Positions 13,141 to 24,584 of a DNA stretch of 64,000 nt are shown piece after piece. The stretch comes from Riptortus pedestris. Its lineage: Eukaryota; Arthropoda; Insecta; Hemiptera; Alydidae. The stretch spans positions 141,058,501-141,122,500 of the forward strand of contig CM032232.1 of the NCBI GenBank assembly GCA_019009955.1, given 5' to 3'. A model generated the notes under the pieces. That model was not told the DNA's origin. It saw only the letters and a list, made by a program, of their open reading frames with translations, and did not search any database. The translations under genes were made by a program, and so were the position numbers. Each line of letters opens with the position of its first letter. Position 1 is the stretch's first letter.

Positions 13141-13851
13141 GGTACTTGTGTATTATATCCACCACATTTTAGTTCCACTAGTTCCACGCTAGAGTGCGGT
13201 ACTGTTTTAAGTAGTACGATTTATTGCCCGCAAGGGAGGTTATACTTACCTTATAACCTTCTACGGAATTATAATGATAAATAAAAGAAAACACAATTTT
13301 TAAAAATAAAACATTTTATTCACATTTAGGCGGGAAATGTGTGGAAATACTGTTCTTCATATCTGAGGACACAACTCCCTCATGTAACGGTTCCAATCAA
13401 TAGCAGTCTTATTGGAAATTTTGAGTTGTTTTTTGCAAAAATTGACAGATGTCAATTCTTCGCACCAGCAGTAAATGAACTTCAATGCATTACAAAATGG
13501 AATTTTACTTCCTTCGAACCAAGTGCTAATCCGAACGCCGACTTGCTCACCACACTTTCTTACATTACACTTCCAAAAAAGACTTTTTTTTCCACTGTAA
13601 AGTTTCATACAATGTGATTTAGAACACTTTCTTCTGATAGCCAAAATATTCCTCTCATGTAAATATTTAACAGCGTCTTCTTCAGTCGTTGGCAAATCCC
13701 AAAGAGGCATTTTTAAAGGACTAAGAAACAATAAACAGCAAACGCAGCTATGACAAAAGATAACCTCATTAGCCTGAGAGAGCTAGCGTCGCACTTCAGT
13801 AGCGCATTCTAGCGTGGAACTAAAATGTGGTGGATATAATACACAAGTACC
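13141..13851 (-). mobile_element. Merlin DNA transposon, deleted copy (711 bp)
   Basis: The terminal inverted repeats start GGTACTTGTGTATTATATCC and are identical for 38 bp. The left one then carries a 9-bp internal duplication (TAGTTCCAC). The 8-bp target duplication CAACTTTT lies at 13133-13140 and 13852-13859, as expected for Merlin (8-9 bp). Removing the element restores a Helitron unit. A truncated transposase frame lies inside on the minus strand. Confidence 0.88.
13357..13710 (-). pseudogene. Merlin transposase, N-terminal part
   Basis: Begins at the ATG complementary to 13708-13710 (MPLWDLPTTEEDAVKYL). A cysteine-rich zinc-ribbon part follows (KSHC...WKCNVRKC), then WFEGSKIPF, FIYCWCEELTSVNFC and TAIDWNRYMRE, all typical of the N-terminal half of Merlin (IS1016/ISXO2-like) transposases. 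The DDE catalytic half is missing: about 117 residues remain of a family usually near 300. It could not move itself and would need a full-length relative. Confidence 0.85.
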
Positions 13852-14071
13852 CAACTTTTTACCTGTGCATATTTGCCGAAAAACCAATAGGAAACGAAAT
13901 ATCGGTATTTTTAATTTTAGGCCTCCCTTACGACCCCCACTCCTGCTCCATCTGCCGGGCTGATTTGTGACGCTAAACCATCCAGGGCGTCACCCAAACG
14001 CGTACAAAAAAATTCATTCAAATCGGTCCAGCCGTTTAGGAGGAGTTCAGTGACATACACACGTACAGTAG

Positions 14072-14077
<6 letters not shown>

Positions 14078-14136
<59 letters not shown>
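14078..14136. repeat. TA microsatellite
   Basis: About 58 bp of TA marking the array of the split HINE. Confidence 0.9.
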
Positions 14137-14141
<5 letters not shown>

Positions 14142-14250
14142 ATTATTTTGAACGGAGCTCAATTTCATCATCTTCTCAGTAGCATTGATAGACATTTGAA
14201 GAAACTTTTCGAAAATCGCTTCATGAGTACGACTTAGGAGAAATCTGCTA

Positions 14251-14807
14251 ATAATGTGTATTGTAGATAGAGGAAGAAAATTAAATATCTTCTTTAATTT
14301 TCGGCCAGTCAACAACCCTCTGTAATGTAATCCAGGAAGTAATAAAATTTTAATTGTTAGCGAGGGGGGGGTGGGGGAAGGAAATGGAAGGAAGGGGGGG
14401 GTGTTATGATAACGATTGGGCCGGGGGGGGGGGGAGACAGGTCTGTAATGAGTGAGTACTCTGATAAATAATTCCGTGTACATTTCTCCGAATTAGTGGA
14501 GGGGATGGAGGGGAGGGGGTGGCGACAGGGAGGGGGTTGATAGAGGAGGGGGTAGGAGATGGGTGGGGGTGGACGCGCGCAGCACCAGTCACTCCCGAGC
14601 CCTCGTAGAGGTGCGGCCAACAAACTGCGGGCTCACGTATCCTCTATCCGTGTGTTTTATTGTTTTTTTTTTTTTTTTAGTTTTCGTTTCTTTTATTTTT
14701 TTTTCTTTCTCCGCTGTTGGTTGTTATATTGTTCGTTGTTGGTCCCGGTGGTGAGATGAGGTGCTAGCGATGCCTAGATGACCTGTAGCTGTTGGTAGTG
14801 GTATGCG
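14251..14807 (+). promoter_or_regulatory. Probable NLK promoter and 5' UTR
   Basis: Unlike its surroundings this stretch is free of HINE/Helitron sequence and GC-richer. It has many plus-strand G runs (14364-14420 and 14500-14570) and CpGs around 14570-14640, then a T-rich tract at 14660-14710. It directly precedes the NLK start codon. No TATA box or start site can be fixed from sequence alone. The G runs could form quadruplexes. Confidence 0.45.
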
Positions 14808-14971
14808 ATGGCAGTAGTCGGTGCCAGCAGGAGTACACGAAGCAGCATGTCTCTAATCCAGGGAGGTGGTCAGGGCCAGCCTACCTTCTACCATCATCAT
14901 CAACCACCCCAGCCTTCCCAGGATCTACAGCCAGACAGGCCTATCGGATATGGTGCTTTCGGAGTCGTATG
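14808..14971 (+). CDS. NLK: Nemo-like kinase, first coding exon
   Basis: ATG at 14808 opens a frame with a low-complexity N-terminus rich in Gly, Gln, His and Pro (GGGQGQPTFYHHHQPPQP). It then reaches QPDRPIGYGAFGVVW, which matches the entry into the NLK kinase domain; GYGAFG is the glycine-rich ATP loop (GxGxxG). Conservation stops at a donor-like G|GTCAGT at 14971/14972; a donor three bases earlier is also possible. A second in-frame ATG lies at 14847. NLK is a proline-directed Ser/Thr kinase acting in Wnt and TGF-beta signalling by phosphorylating nuclear factors. The remaining kinase exons are not seen downstream, so they must lie beyond the window. Confidence 0.85.
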
Positions 14972-15000
14972 GTCAGTACTCATATCTCATATACACACAA

Positions 15001-18000
15001 ATAATCCCAAACAAGCTATAAGGAACCCCCAAAATCCAAAACAAAGTCCGCAACCTTTGGCTACCTTGAAAATGTGACCAAATTCTCTTAACAGTTCGGA
15101 ATCTTGTCACTTTAGCATTCTACAGCAAACGTACAACGCGAATCCAAAACAACAATACTTGCAGACGTTCCCAATAGTCAGTCCAGTTCCTGACAGACTC
15201 GTATGTTAACGTGAATCCATAATTCCATAACGTACCAAGTGCCCTACCGGACAAACTATTAGTTCTCTATCCTGTCTCACTGTACACTCTGTATTATCCG
15301 ATCCCACTTTGTATTTCGGAGTCACATAACAGGCTGACATTAATAATTGTGTATTCTTGCAGTATGTAAGTTGGTGAGCACATTAGAAACAACGTCATGT
15401 GAGCAGAAAGTGATTCCAATGACACCAACAAGAAATAAGTTAACATAATTAACTGTGTTAGCCTTCCTACAACTTCCCCTCTCAAGTGTTATCAGGATTG
15501 TTTACTTAAATCGTTTATTCAAAACATTAAACAATTACAATATTCTGGTAATGTATATACCTGGTGGAAATAAATAGTAGTGTGTCGTGTGAGTAATCGA
15601 AATAATACTGAAAAAAGCATGGTAAGGGGAAGTGATCTTAGCACAATATGTTGTCCTAACAATATCGGAGGAAATAAGATAATATATACCAGACTTATTG
15701 GATTTGATTCACTACAACTTACGCTATCACACGTTGCACAATTTTACCACGACTTTGGTCGACAGACCCAACCCCCTAACATGTTACAAGGAACTCCTCA
15801 AACCCAAAACAAAGTCCGCACATTTCGTTAGCATGCAGTTGTGAATTGCCTCAACAGTTCGGGATCTTGCTACTTTAGCATTCTACAGCAAACATACAAC
15901 GCGAATCCAAAACTTACTTGCAGACGTTCCCAATAGTCAGTCCAGTTCCTGACATGATCGTATGTTACCATCAATCCACATTTCCATAACGTACCAAGTA
16001 CCCTATCGGACAAACTACTAGTTCCCTATCCTCTCTTACTGTGCATGTTGTGTCCAATTCCAAACAGTATTCCCGAATCATGCAACAAGGCGCGACATTC
16101 TTGCGTTATGCATGTTGTTGAGCAAATCAGCAGCCTTCCTGCAGTGCAAGGTTTCTGTTCCACTGCCCAAGGAACGATCCCACGTCCAATTTCTGTCAAC
16201 ATTTCGGAATCGTCGTTAGTTCACATCAGTTTCTCAATTCACTAATTCGCTAGCTCACTCTGCATTCAGTGTTGTTTCTAATTATCATTTCGGAGTCATA
16301 AAATTAGTCATACTTCTGTATTCGTCAAATTCTAAACTAAATTAGCAATCAACAACCTTCCGGTACTGTTTTGTTTCCGGTTAACATTTCAAGTCCTACT
16401 GCCGTCACTTATCAGGCTGACACTAATAATTGTGTATTCTTGCTGTGTGCAAGTTGGTGAGCACATTAGAAACAACATCATGCGAGCAGAAAGTGAGTCC
16501 AATAACGTCAACATTTCACAAAAAATACGTTGACATAATTAACTGTTTCAGCCCCCTATAACTTCCCCTCTCGACTATTAACAGCATTGTTTACTTAAAT
16601 CATTTATTCAAAACTTTAAACAATTCCAATATTCTAATGAGTTATATACCTGGTGGAACTAAATAACAGTGAATCGTAAAAATAATTGAATTAATATTGA
16701 AAAAGCGTGTTTAGGGGAAGAGATCTTTAGATAAACATGTAATAACAATATGGAAATAAGGTAATACATACCAGAATTATAGAGTTTGATTCCCTACAAC
16801 TTGTGCTATCAAACGTTGCACAATTTTAGCATGACTTTGGTCAACAGACCCAACCCCAAAAATGTTACAAGGAATTCCTCAAATCCACAACAAAGTCAGG
16901 ACATTCTACAGTCAACATACAACGCGAGTCCAAAATAACAAAGGGGAAGTTGACTCTCGAGTGTGTTTACTTAAATCATTTATTCAATACTTTAAAACAA
17001 TTCCAATATTCTAATAAGTTATATACCTGGTGGAAATAAAAACAGTGGGTCGTAAAAGTAATCGAATGAATACTGAAAAATCGTGGCGAGGGGAAGTGAT
17101 CTTAGGATAGTGTGTTGTCATAATAACAAACTCGGGGAAAATATGATAATATATACCAGAATTAATGAGCTTGATACAACTACAACTTCCGCTATCACAC
17201 GTTGCACAATTTTAGCATGAAGTTTGTAAAATAACAGTAGCCAACCCCCCCACAACATACTGCAAGGAGTCCCTCAAATCCAAAACAAAGCCCACACATT
17301 TCGCTGCAGGTGTTACCGAATTGTCTCAACAGTTCGGGATCTTGTTACTTATTATTCTGAAGCCAGCTTGTAAAGCGAATCCAAAGCAATACTGCCGTAT
17401 AAGAGACGTTCTCAGTATTGAGTCGGGTTCTTGTCAGATTCGTATGTTAAAATGAATCAATGTTCTTAGTACGTAATAAGTACCTTATCGGACAAATTTC
17501 TAGTTCCCTCGCTGTGCACTTTGTATTGACCGATCTCCACTTTCCGTGGTTTCCGAGTCACATTACAAGCTGACACTAAGTAATTATGCGTTCGTACTGT
17601 ATGCAAGTTGCAAGAAATTGGAAACGAGGCTCTTGGCGCTCTGTATTCTTTCTGCCATACGATCCCAAGTATTTGGTCCAATTTCTGTCAACATTTCGGA
17701 ATCCTATGTTAACAACATATTAATCCATATTCCTAATACGTACTAATTACTCTATCCGACATACTACTACTAGTTCCCGGGCCTGCCTTAATGTTTACCT
17801 AGCTTTGTCCTATACCGCTTCCCATTTCGGACTAACATAACAAGCGTACAGGAGTAATTACCTAACTCGTGCTGTGTACAAGCTGTTAAGCAAATTAGAT
17901 ACAACAACATCCGTTTGGCAGTTTCTGCCCAGCGATCTGCCCAGTAGTGTATTCCTAATATGCGAAAGTAATATCATGCAAATCCAGTTGTCTCTCTGAA

Positions 18001-18611
18001 CACTAATTTCTTACATTTCACTGCATGCAGTGTTGTGTCCTATCCCATTTTAGGATTTCAGAATCACGCAACAGACCGACACTAAGTGATTCGTGCTGTC
18101 TGCAAGTTATTAAACCGATTAAAAACAACAGTCTGTAGTTTTTCTGCGCTGCGATTCATATTAGCGAGTCCAGTTTCGGAATCTTTTGTTAACAAAACGT
18201 ATTCATGATATGTAAAAGCAATGCTCCATCGAACACTAATTTCTTCCATCTCTCTGCATTCGGCGTTGTGTCCAATTCCAAACAGCATTCCGGAATCATG
18301 CAACAATGCGCGACATTCTTGCTTTATGCATGTTGTTGAGCAAATCAGAAACAGTAGACTTCCTGCACTGCAAGGTTTCTGCTCCACTGCCCAAAGTACG
18401 ACATCTCTTTCAATTTCTGTCAACATTTCGGAATCGTATGTTAATATGTCGTTAGTTTTGATCGTGCACTAATTCGCTAGCTGACTCTACAGTCAGCGTT
18501 GTTTCTAATTATCATGTCGGGGTCATAAGAAAAGCCCGAATAAGTACTTCTCTATTCTTGTTCATCAGGTTCTAAACCAAATCAGCAAACAACTGACATA
18601 CATCTGAGCTA

Positions 18612-18612
<1 letters not shown>
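15001..18612. repeat. Degenerate long-unit tandem array in NLK intron 1
   Basis: Blocks recur with substitutions. An anchor like ACAAGGAACTCCTCAAA occurs near 15008, 15785, 16865 and 17260. CAGTTCGGGATCTTG occurs near 15094, 15853 and 17330. ACTTAAATC.TTTATTCAAA occurs near 15505, 16590 and 16975. Shorter sub-units of about 200-220 bp (CATTCTTGC.TTATGCATGTTG and diverged forms) recur near 15300, 16060, 16420, 17540, 17830, 18050 and 18270. Spacing of 0.4-1.1 kb suggests unequal exchange and deletion in an old satellite-like array. No coding frame runs through it. Confidence 0.65.
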
Positions 18613-18679
<67 letters not shown>

Positions 18680-19457
18680 ATCTATCTATCTTTTTATCTA
18701 CATATTTGTCTGTTACCGCTCAAGCGGTCGCAATTTTTGTGTAATCGTTACCAAACTGGATATTTAGTCGTTTTATGTAAAAAGAAACATGAAGTTCGTT
18801 AACTGCTGAAATTGGATGAGGGGGAGAAATTTGAAAATTCGAAATATCTCCGTTACTGTACGTCGGATCGAAAAAATATATATAGAATCAATTTTATAGC
18901 AAATTAAATACACTATAAATGATGTTATATACATTTATTCTCTATCTTGGATATTAACCGAGATATTTGCATTTTTTCAGTTTTCAGCCCTCAGTAAACC
19001 CCCACTTCTACTAGTGTTACATAAATAATGCTCTGTTATATGATAAAAGATATTAATTGAAACCTAAATGCCAAATATTGTTTTAATTGAACTTTTACTT
19101 TGTGAGATATATGCAAATACGTTCTGTTGACCCCCCCCCCTTTTGTGTTTTTGGATTATTAAAATTTGAGTAATTGAGATAAAACTGATTCTGATTCATT
19201 ACAAATTACACCACTAGCTATAGTAAATTGTTTTCAATGAAATTAATATGTTATATTCAAATATATTTCATTAATTGTTTGTCTATCCGGTCTATCTATG
19301 CAGCGCTACGAGGTTGGCTTGACTGTTTGTTTACAATTCAGCCTTGTATTGTACATTTATTGAGCATTCACGATAGTGTTACCTGTATGTAAATTTATCT
19401 ATTGTAAACCTTTGCGTGGGAAATCTGCTTAGTTTACGCACCCCCTGCGTGACGGAC
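18613..19457 (+). mobile_element. HINE subfamily B, lacking the 5' arm
   Basis: Starts in a TA array (18613-18677), has the second arm from GTCTGTTACCGCTCAAGCGG, the long B-type 3' region and ends GACGGAC at 19451-19457. The 5' arm is missing. Confidence 0.8.
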
Positions 19458-19917
19458 TTTTAATTAGAGTTAAATCGAGTTATTAACCAATGACGTTCGG
19501 ATAACATCATTGGTCTTCTTATTCTGTAAGTGCACGTTAAGTCCCTTGTAAACACGTATGTTGGCATACTTCATTACGTAATGACTTGAAGTGAAAATAG
19601 TAGGACAAAGAGCAAGAATTTCTGAAAACGGAAAACAAATTAAAATTCGAACGAATTTATAGTTTCAAACAATTTCGGAAAATTATCTTATCGCCCTCTA
19701 AACTATAATCCTAACGCTTAAATGTAATTAGAAAAAAAAAAAACAATTTTATTTCTTAACACTAATTTGTTAGCTTTATCTGCATTCAGGGTTTTATCGA
19801 ATTCCACTTAGTATTACATCATTATCAATTATATTACAAGCTGTCGTTATTACTTTTTTATTCGCGATAAATCATGTTATTAAACACAAATCAGAATCAA
19901 TTGTTTTTCTGCACTGT
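19458..19917. repeat. Spacer with a tandem-array remnant
   Basis: 19458-19740 shows nothing recognisable. 19740-19913 resembles the intron-1 array sub-unit (TGCATTCAGGGTTTTATC..., then a HINE), so the array once continued here. Confidence 0.45.
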
Positions 19918-20432
19918 GTCCACCATCCTACCCAGGAGATGACGAAAATGAGGTTCAAAGTTATGTTTGTTAACGCTCCAGCGGTCGTAATTTTTGTTTG
20001 ATAGTTACCGAACTCGATATTTACTCGTTTTATGCAAAAAGAAAGATCAAGTTCGTTAATGGCTGAAATCGGACTAGTGGGAGGGGGATTTTCGAAAATT
20101 CGAAATGTCTCCGATACTTTAATTCGGATCGAAAATTTGTACAAATCCAATCTTATTGCAAATTAAATGTGCTATAAATATTTTTATATACATTTATTCT
20201 CTATCTTGAATATTAACCGAGATATTTGGATTTTATTAAGTGTATGCGAATAACGGACGAGATGAGATCGGCTGATGTCGGTTCTATTCGTGAGTTTCTG
20301 CCGAAAGCTAGTTGGGCTCTCGTGGAATTGGTTTAGACACTCGTTACTACTACTGTTACTAGTATGCAGATTTTTCTATTGTAAAACTTCACGTGGGAAA
20401 TCTGCTTAGTTTACGCAGCCCCTGCATCGGAC
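19918..20432 (+). mobile_element. HINE subfamily A, 5' truncated
   Basis: Starts inside the 5' arm at CCATCCTACCCAGGAGATGACG. It has lost the microsatellite and ends with hairpin and ATCGGAC near 20432. Confidence 0.8.
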
Positions 20433-20785
20433 TTTTTATCACCCAGTCTGCATTCTTTGTTACTCGACCGACTTGTGCGAGTTCCTCTCGGGTTTCGAAA
20501 TCGTATGATGAACCGATACTAGTGCTTTCGTGCTGCATGCAAGTAGTTTGTTAAGCAAATCTGAAACAACATACCCCCTGCAAGGTCCTTGTTCGAACGA
20601 ACGATACGAAAATCCAACTTGTGTCCAGTTTCTGTTGACATTTCGGAAACGTATGTCGACAAGTCATTAGTCCTTATTCCAAATAAGAACAAGTAATCAC
20701 GCGTATTCAATATCCCGTAACTATTGTTCTTTCATTGATGTTATTACTTCCATGCACCATTTTAGGACCATAAGGACCTTTTTTT
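20433..20785. repeat. Tandem-array remnant
   Basis: Resembles the intron-1 array: TCTGCATTCTTTGTTACTCG, GTGCTGCATGCAAGTAGTT and TTTCTGTTGACATTTCGGAA match sub-unit blocks at 16190, 17690 and 18415. It shows the array spanned at least 15.0-20.7 kb before HINE insertion. Confidence 0.5.
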
Positions 20786-21237
20786 AGCAGATATCCCTTA
20801 GGGAAATCAGCTATTGAGGTCAGGGAAATCAGCTATGCTATCCGAATTGTTTGATTGTTACCAAAATCTATATTTAAACGTTTTATGCAAAAAGACAGAT
20901 CAAGTTCGTTAATGGCTGAAATCAGACCAGTGGGAGGGGGGATTTTCGAAAATTCGAAATATCTCTGGTTAATATACGTTGGATCAAAACATTGTATACA
21001 CCCAATATTATTGCAAATTAAATTTACTATAAATATTGTTCTATGCATTTATTCTCTATCTTGAATATTAACCGAGATATTTGCATTTTTATTAAATGTG
21101 GGCGGTAACGCAAGAGTTTCCCGCCAAAAGCTAGGTCGGCCGATTTCGTAACTGCTTGGCTCTCGTATGGAGATTTCTCTATTGCATAACTTCACGTGGG
21201 AAATCTGCTTAGTTCATGCAGCCCCTGCGTGACGGAC
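20786..21237 (+). mobile_element. HINE subfamily A, no microsatellite
   Basis: AGCAG start, a duplicated GGGAAATCAGCTAT segment, then the second arm directly. 3' hairpin and GACGGAC at 21231-21237. Confidence 0.8.
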
Positions 21238-22110
21238 TTCTTATTGCCCGTTCATCTTCTGTAAAGTATTCATCTACCACGTTCATAAACGAAATTGTCT
21301 ATAGCCTTGTCGACAATGGCCCATGTCATTTACCCTGCATAGTGCGCAACTCTTATTACAACAGAAATACAAAACTGTATAAATAAGTTTCCGTTAGTGC
21401 CTAATAAAAAAATCCATCTTTAACCAGACCCGTGGCCCGATACGGAACAAAGGTCTATGGTAGTGTATGACAGTTTCTTCGGTTCGGTCAATGTTTTAGA
21501 AATCGTATGGCAAGTGGTCATTGGAGTTTTATGACCAAACAACAGATCATGCAAATCTGAAAGGTCAGTTCTCGACTCGCCAAACAATGGTCCCAGTAGC
21601 CTATCCAATTTCTCAACGGCTTTCCTATGCTAAATCATTTCGTAATGGTTAAATAAGTGACCTCTTTTACATTCATACAAAGGGTACCACTTCCTCCCTT
21701 GGTTTCAGTAGCCTCACTTAATTATATGTAAGTAATTTGTTATTTATAATATATTTTAACGATTTGGGTGAAAATAGATTCCAAACTCCTTTGACGACGC
21801 TTGCGGTAAAAAACGTTTCAAATGCCAGTTTTATTATTTTCAATGTTCTTAAAAACTGTGTAATCCGATTTTTTAAAATGTCATGTTTATATATAGTCGT
21901 AGACTTCCACGATCCTGGTCATTAATACTATTAAGTACTGCCTTCATGAAGACACGGGCAACCCCCGAAGACCTTAATAGTTTTAATGTCATTTTTGTCA
22001 AAATATTTCCCTCCAGCACTGTTTAAAACAGTCACCGTAAGTAGTGAGACATGAAGTGATGAATGGCGTATTCGCATATCGATTAAATAAAGGTATTTTT
22101 AGCTTATTTT
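21238..22110. other. No recognised feature
   Basis: About 870 bp of AT-rich, probably intronic sequence. No repeat end, splice-supported exon or homologous frame was seen. The part near 21540-21640 faintly resembles the intron-1 array (CAATTTCTCAACGGC). Confidence 0.4.
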
Positions 22111-22236
22111 AGCAGATTTCCTTTAAGTGAAATCATCTATTGAGGTCGTACTCATGACGCGATTTTCGAAAATTTTCTTCAAATGTCCATCGATCCTACC
22201 CAGGAGATGACGAAAATGAGATCCGTTCAAAATTAT

Positions 22237-22297
<61 letters not shown>

Positions 22298-22364
22298 TGA
22301 TCATTTCCAAACTCGGAATTTAAACGTTTTATGTAAAAAGGAAGATCAAGTTCGTTAATGGCTA
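22111..22364 (+). mobile_element. HINE, 3' truncated
   Basis: AGCAGATTTCC start, 5' arm, TA array at about 22245-22292, and the beginning of the second arm, broken after GTTCGTTAATGGC. Confidence 0.75.
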
Positions 22365-22529
22365 TTTGGTTCATTAAAAAACTTTAATAAATTTAAAAAC
22401 AGGTTTGTAGGGAAATATTTTTGAAAAATATGACATTTAAAAAAATCTGGTTGCGCCTTTTTAAAGAAAAGACTTATTTTTAAGAGGCGATTTTAACTCT
22501 TCAATTCGCAGTTCCGCGCAAACAAAAAA

Positions 22530-22843
22530 GTCCGTCACGCAGGGGCTGCGTAAACTAAGCAGATTTCCCACGTGAAGTTTTACAGTAGAGAAATTTCACG
22601 AAAGTCAAGCAGTTAAGGAAACGGCTGAACTGGCTTTTGGCGGGAAAGTCACCCGTCCGTTAGCCGCCCAGGTTTAATAAAAATGCCAATATCTCGGTTA
22701 ATATTAAAGATAGAGAATAAATGTATATAACAATATTTATAGTAAATTTAATTTGCAATAAGATTGATTTTGTACAATTTTTCGATCCGACGTATAGTAA
22801 CGGAAATAATTCGAAAATCCTCCCCCTAAACCCCCCTCCCACT
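22530..22843 (-). mobile_element. HINE subfamily A, 5' truncated
   Basis: Reverse 3' hairpin at the left, body to the C-rich tract (CCCCCCTCCCAC), then breaks. Confidence 0.75.
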
Positions 22844-22940
22844 TTTTAAAGAAGGTCGTTAATCTCTCACTATGTGGACTGCTAGTTTTAGAGGCATAGA
22901 AAGGAATCGTCTTGGGGTATGTATGACATTAATGTAAACA
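22843..22940. repeat. Half-unit of a foldback repeat
   Basis: About 95 bp ending TTAATGTAAAC. It is the reverse complement of 63505-63600, which also lies directly beside a HINE 3' end. Confidence 0.6.
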
Positions 22941-22943
22941 AAA

Positions 22944-23145
22944 GTCCGTCACGCAGGGGCTGCGTAAACTAAGCAGATTTCCCACGTGAAGTTATACAAT
23001 AGAGAAATCTCCATACGAGAGCCGTAAAGTTACGGAAACGATAGAGAATAAATGTATATAGTAAATTTAATTTGCAATATGATTGATTCTATACAATTTT
23101 TCGATCCGATAGTAACGGAGATATTTCGAAATTTTCGAAAATCCC
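22944..23145 (-). mobile_element. HINE with internal deletion
   Basis: 3' hairpin at 22944 onward, joined after GTTACGGAAACG to the ATAGAGAATAAATG body, and broken at the C-rich tract. Confidence 0.7.
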
Positions 23146-23366
23146 AGCTCCGGGCCGAATATCGCCTCATTAATTTAATACATCACTTCCGTAAATGTCT
23201 AATTAACTCATATGCACATGGGAAAGCACATTTAATTAGGTTTATGAAATACAATTAACTATTAAGGAAACGAAAGTACATAAGCCAGTTTCAGCCGCTT
23301 TAAGGTTACATAAAAATTGGAGTAGCTTATGGAATTTAGTTAAAAAGCAACGCTTCTAATATAAAA
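23146..23366. repeat. Duplicated segment, copy 1
   Basis: Starts AGCTCCGGGCCGAATATCGC and recurs at 27467-27705 with few changes. Both copies carry a HINE at the same junction. It has no recognised coding content. Confidence 0.7.
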
Positions 23367-23965
23367 GTCCGTCACGCAGGGGCTGCGTAAACTAAGCAGA
23401 TTTCCTACGTGAAGATTTACAATAGAGAAATCTGCCTAATAACAACAGTAGTAGTAAGGAATCTGTAAACCTATTCACGAGGGACGAACAGTTACGGAAA
23501 CGGACAGAATGTCCCGAACATAGACGACTCCTGCCGACCACACACACAATACAAATGCAAATATCTCGGTTAATATTCAAGATAAAGAATAAATGTATAG
23601 AACAATATTTATAGTAAATTTGCAATAAGATTGGTTCTATACAATATTTTGATCCGACGTATGGTAACGGAGATATTTCGAGTTTTCGAAAATCCCCCCC
23701 TCTAAACCCCCTCCCCCTGGTCCGATTTCAACCATTAACGAACTTGATCACTCTTTTTACATAAAACGTTTAAATATCGATTTTGGTACCGATCAAACAA
23801 AAATTGCGACCGCTAGAGCGCTAACAGACAAATATATATACAGTTTTGAACGGACTTCATTTTCGTCATCTACTAGGTAGGATCGATGGACATTTGAAGA
23901 AATATTTCGTAAATTCCGTCATGAGTACAACCTCAATAGCTGATTTCCCTTAGGGGAAATCTGCT
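23367..23965 (-). mobile_element. HINE subfamily A, full length (599 bp)
   Basis: Both ends intact: GTCCGTCACGCAGGGGCTGCG at the left and GGGAAATCTGCT at the right, flanked by A runs (T/T target in element sense). The microsatellite is nearly absent. It is a good reference copy for the family. Confidence 0.85.
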
Positions 23966-24584
23966 AAAAAGGTTTTTAACTCTACCTGCACATATTTTCA
24001 GATTTTATTTAATATTCGGGTTACTTAACCTCCCTTGATAGACTAAGTTACACATATCATTGAGTCCATACATATTTTATAGCGAACAAAAATATTTGAC
24101 GTATCCTATTACGTTATGTTAAAATTAATGGAAATAAGTAGATTACACCTCCATACGGGTCTAATATTTGGCGTCTACCTTGGTAGTTTTGAAAATAAAT
24201 TAATTTATTTTACTATATATTTTATTCTAAAAATTGCGCCATGGGTTGAATCATCTGTCTGGATAACCGTCTTTGTTAAGGAAAATAGATAGAAACGATT
24301 TTATTTTTGAGATCTCTTTATTTGCTCAGCAATACAAACAAACGAACAGTAAATAAAGACAAATAAATAAAAAGTCCTGATATCGGATTGCGTTAGGATT
24401 CCGATATTTTTTTGTGAGTAAAAAAATAATCGAGGATAGTGACGAGTTGTGAAACATAGTGTTCGTTCAGTAAAGCAAACAATTTGTTTACGGTTTGAAT
24501 AAATGTGTTTTTTTTTTTATTTGTACGAACGTTTGCAAGTATTATGGGCCGGAAGGTCAGGGTTTAGCTGAATTGCCTTAAATT
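23966..24584. other. No recognised feature
   Basis: About 620 bp of AT-rich sequence. Nothing supported. Confidence 0.4.

Larger units (their letters stand above)
12966..14077 (+). mobile_element. Helitron-type repeat fragment, split by Merlin
   Basis: Contains the 299-bp unit sequence (AACAAAAGTTACTCTAAATA, then GTGCATATTTGCCGAAAAAC) on both sides of the Merlin insertion. It ends in a different tail (AAATCGGTCCAGCCGTTTAG) next to a TA array at 14078-14135. The canonical 5' and 3' termini are missing. Confidence 0.6.
11971..14250 (-). mobile_element. HINE subfamily B, split by Helitron and Merlin
   Basis: The reverse-oriented 3' end starts at 11971 with a decayed hairpin. The long B-type arm extends to about 12960. 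The 5' arm lies at 14136-14250 beyond a TA array. The middle is replaced by a Helitron fragment that itself carries a Merlin element, giving three nested layers. The outer copy has point decay and small internal duplications near 12600-12690. Confidence 0.7.

Noticed and set aside
13339..13617. Plus-strand frame inside the Merlin element
   Set aside because: Shadow of the minus-strand transposase fragment.
18600..18613. TCTGAGCTAG followed by T, like a Helitron 3' terminus
   Set aside because: The preceding hairpin and any Helitron interior are missing; probably chance next to a TA array, or at most a scar.
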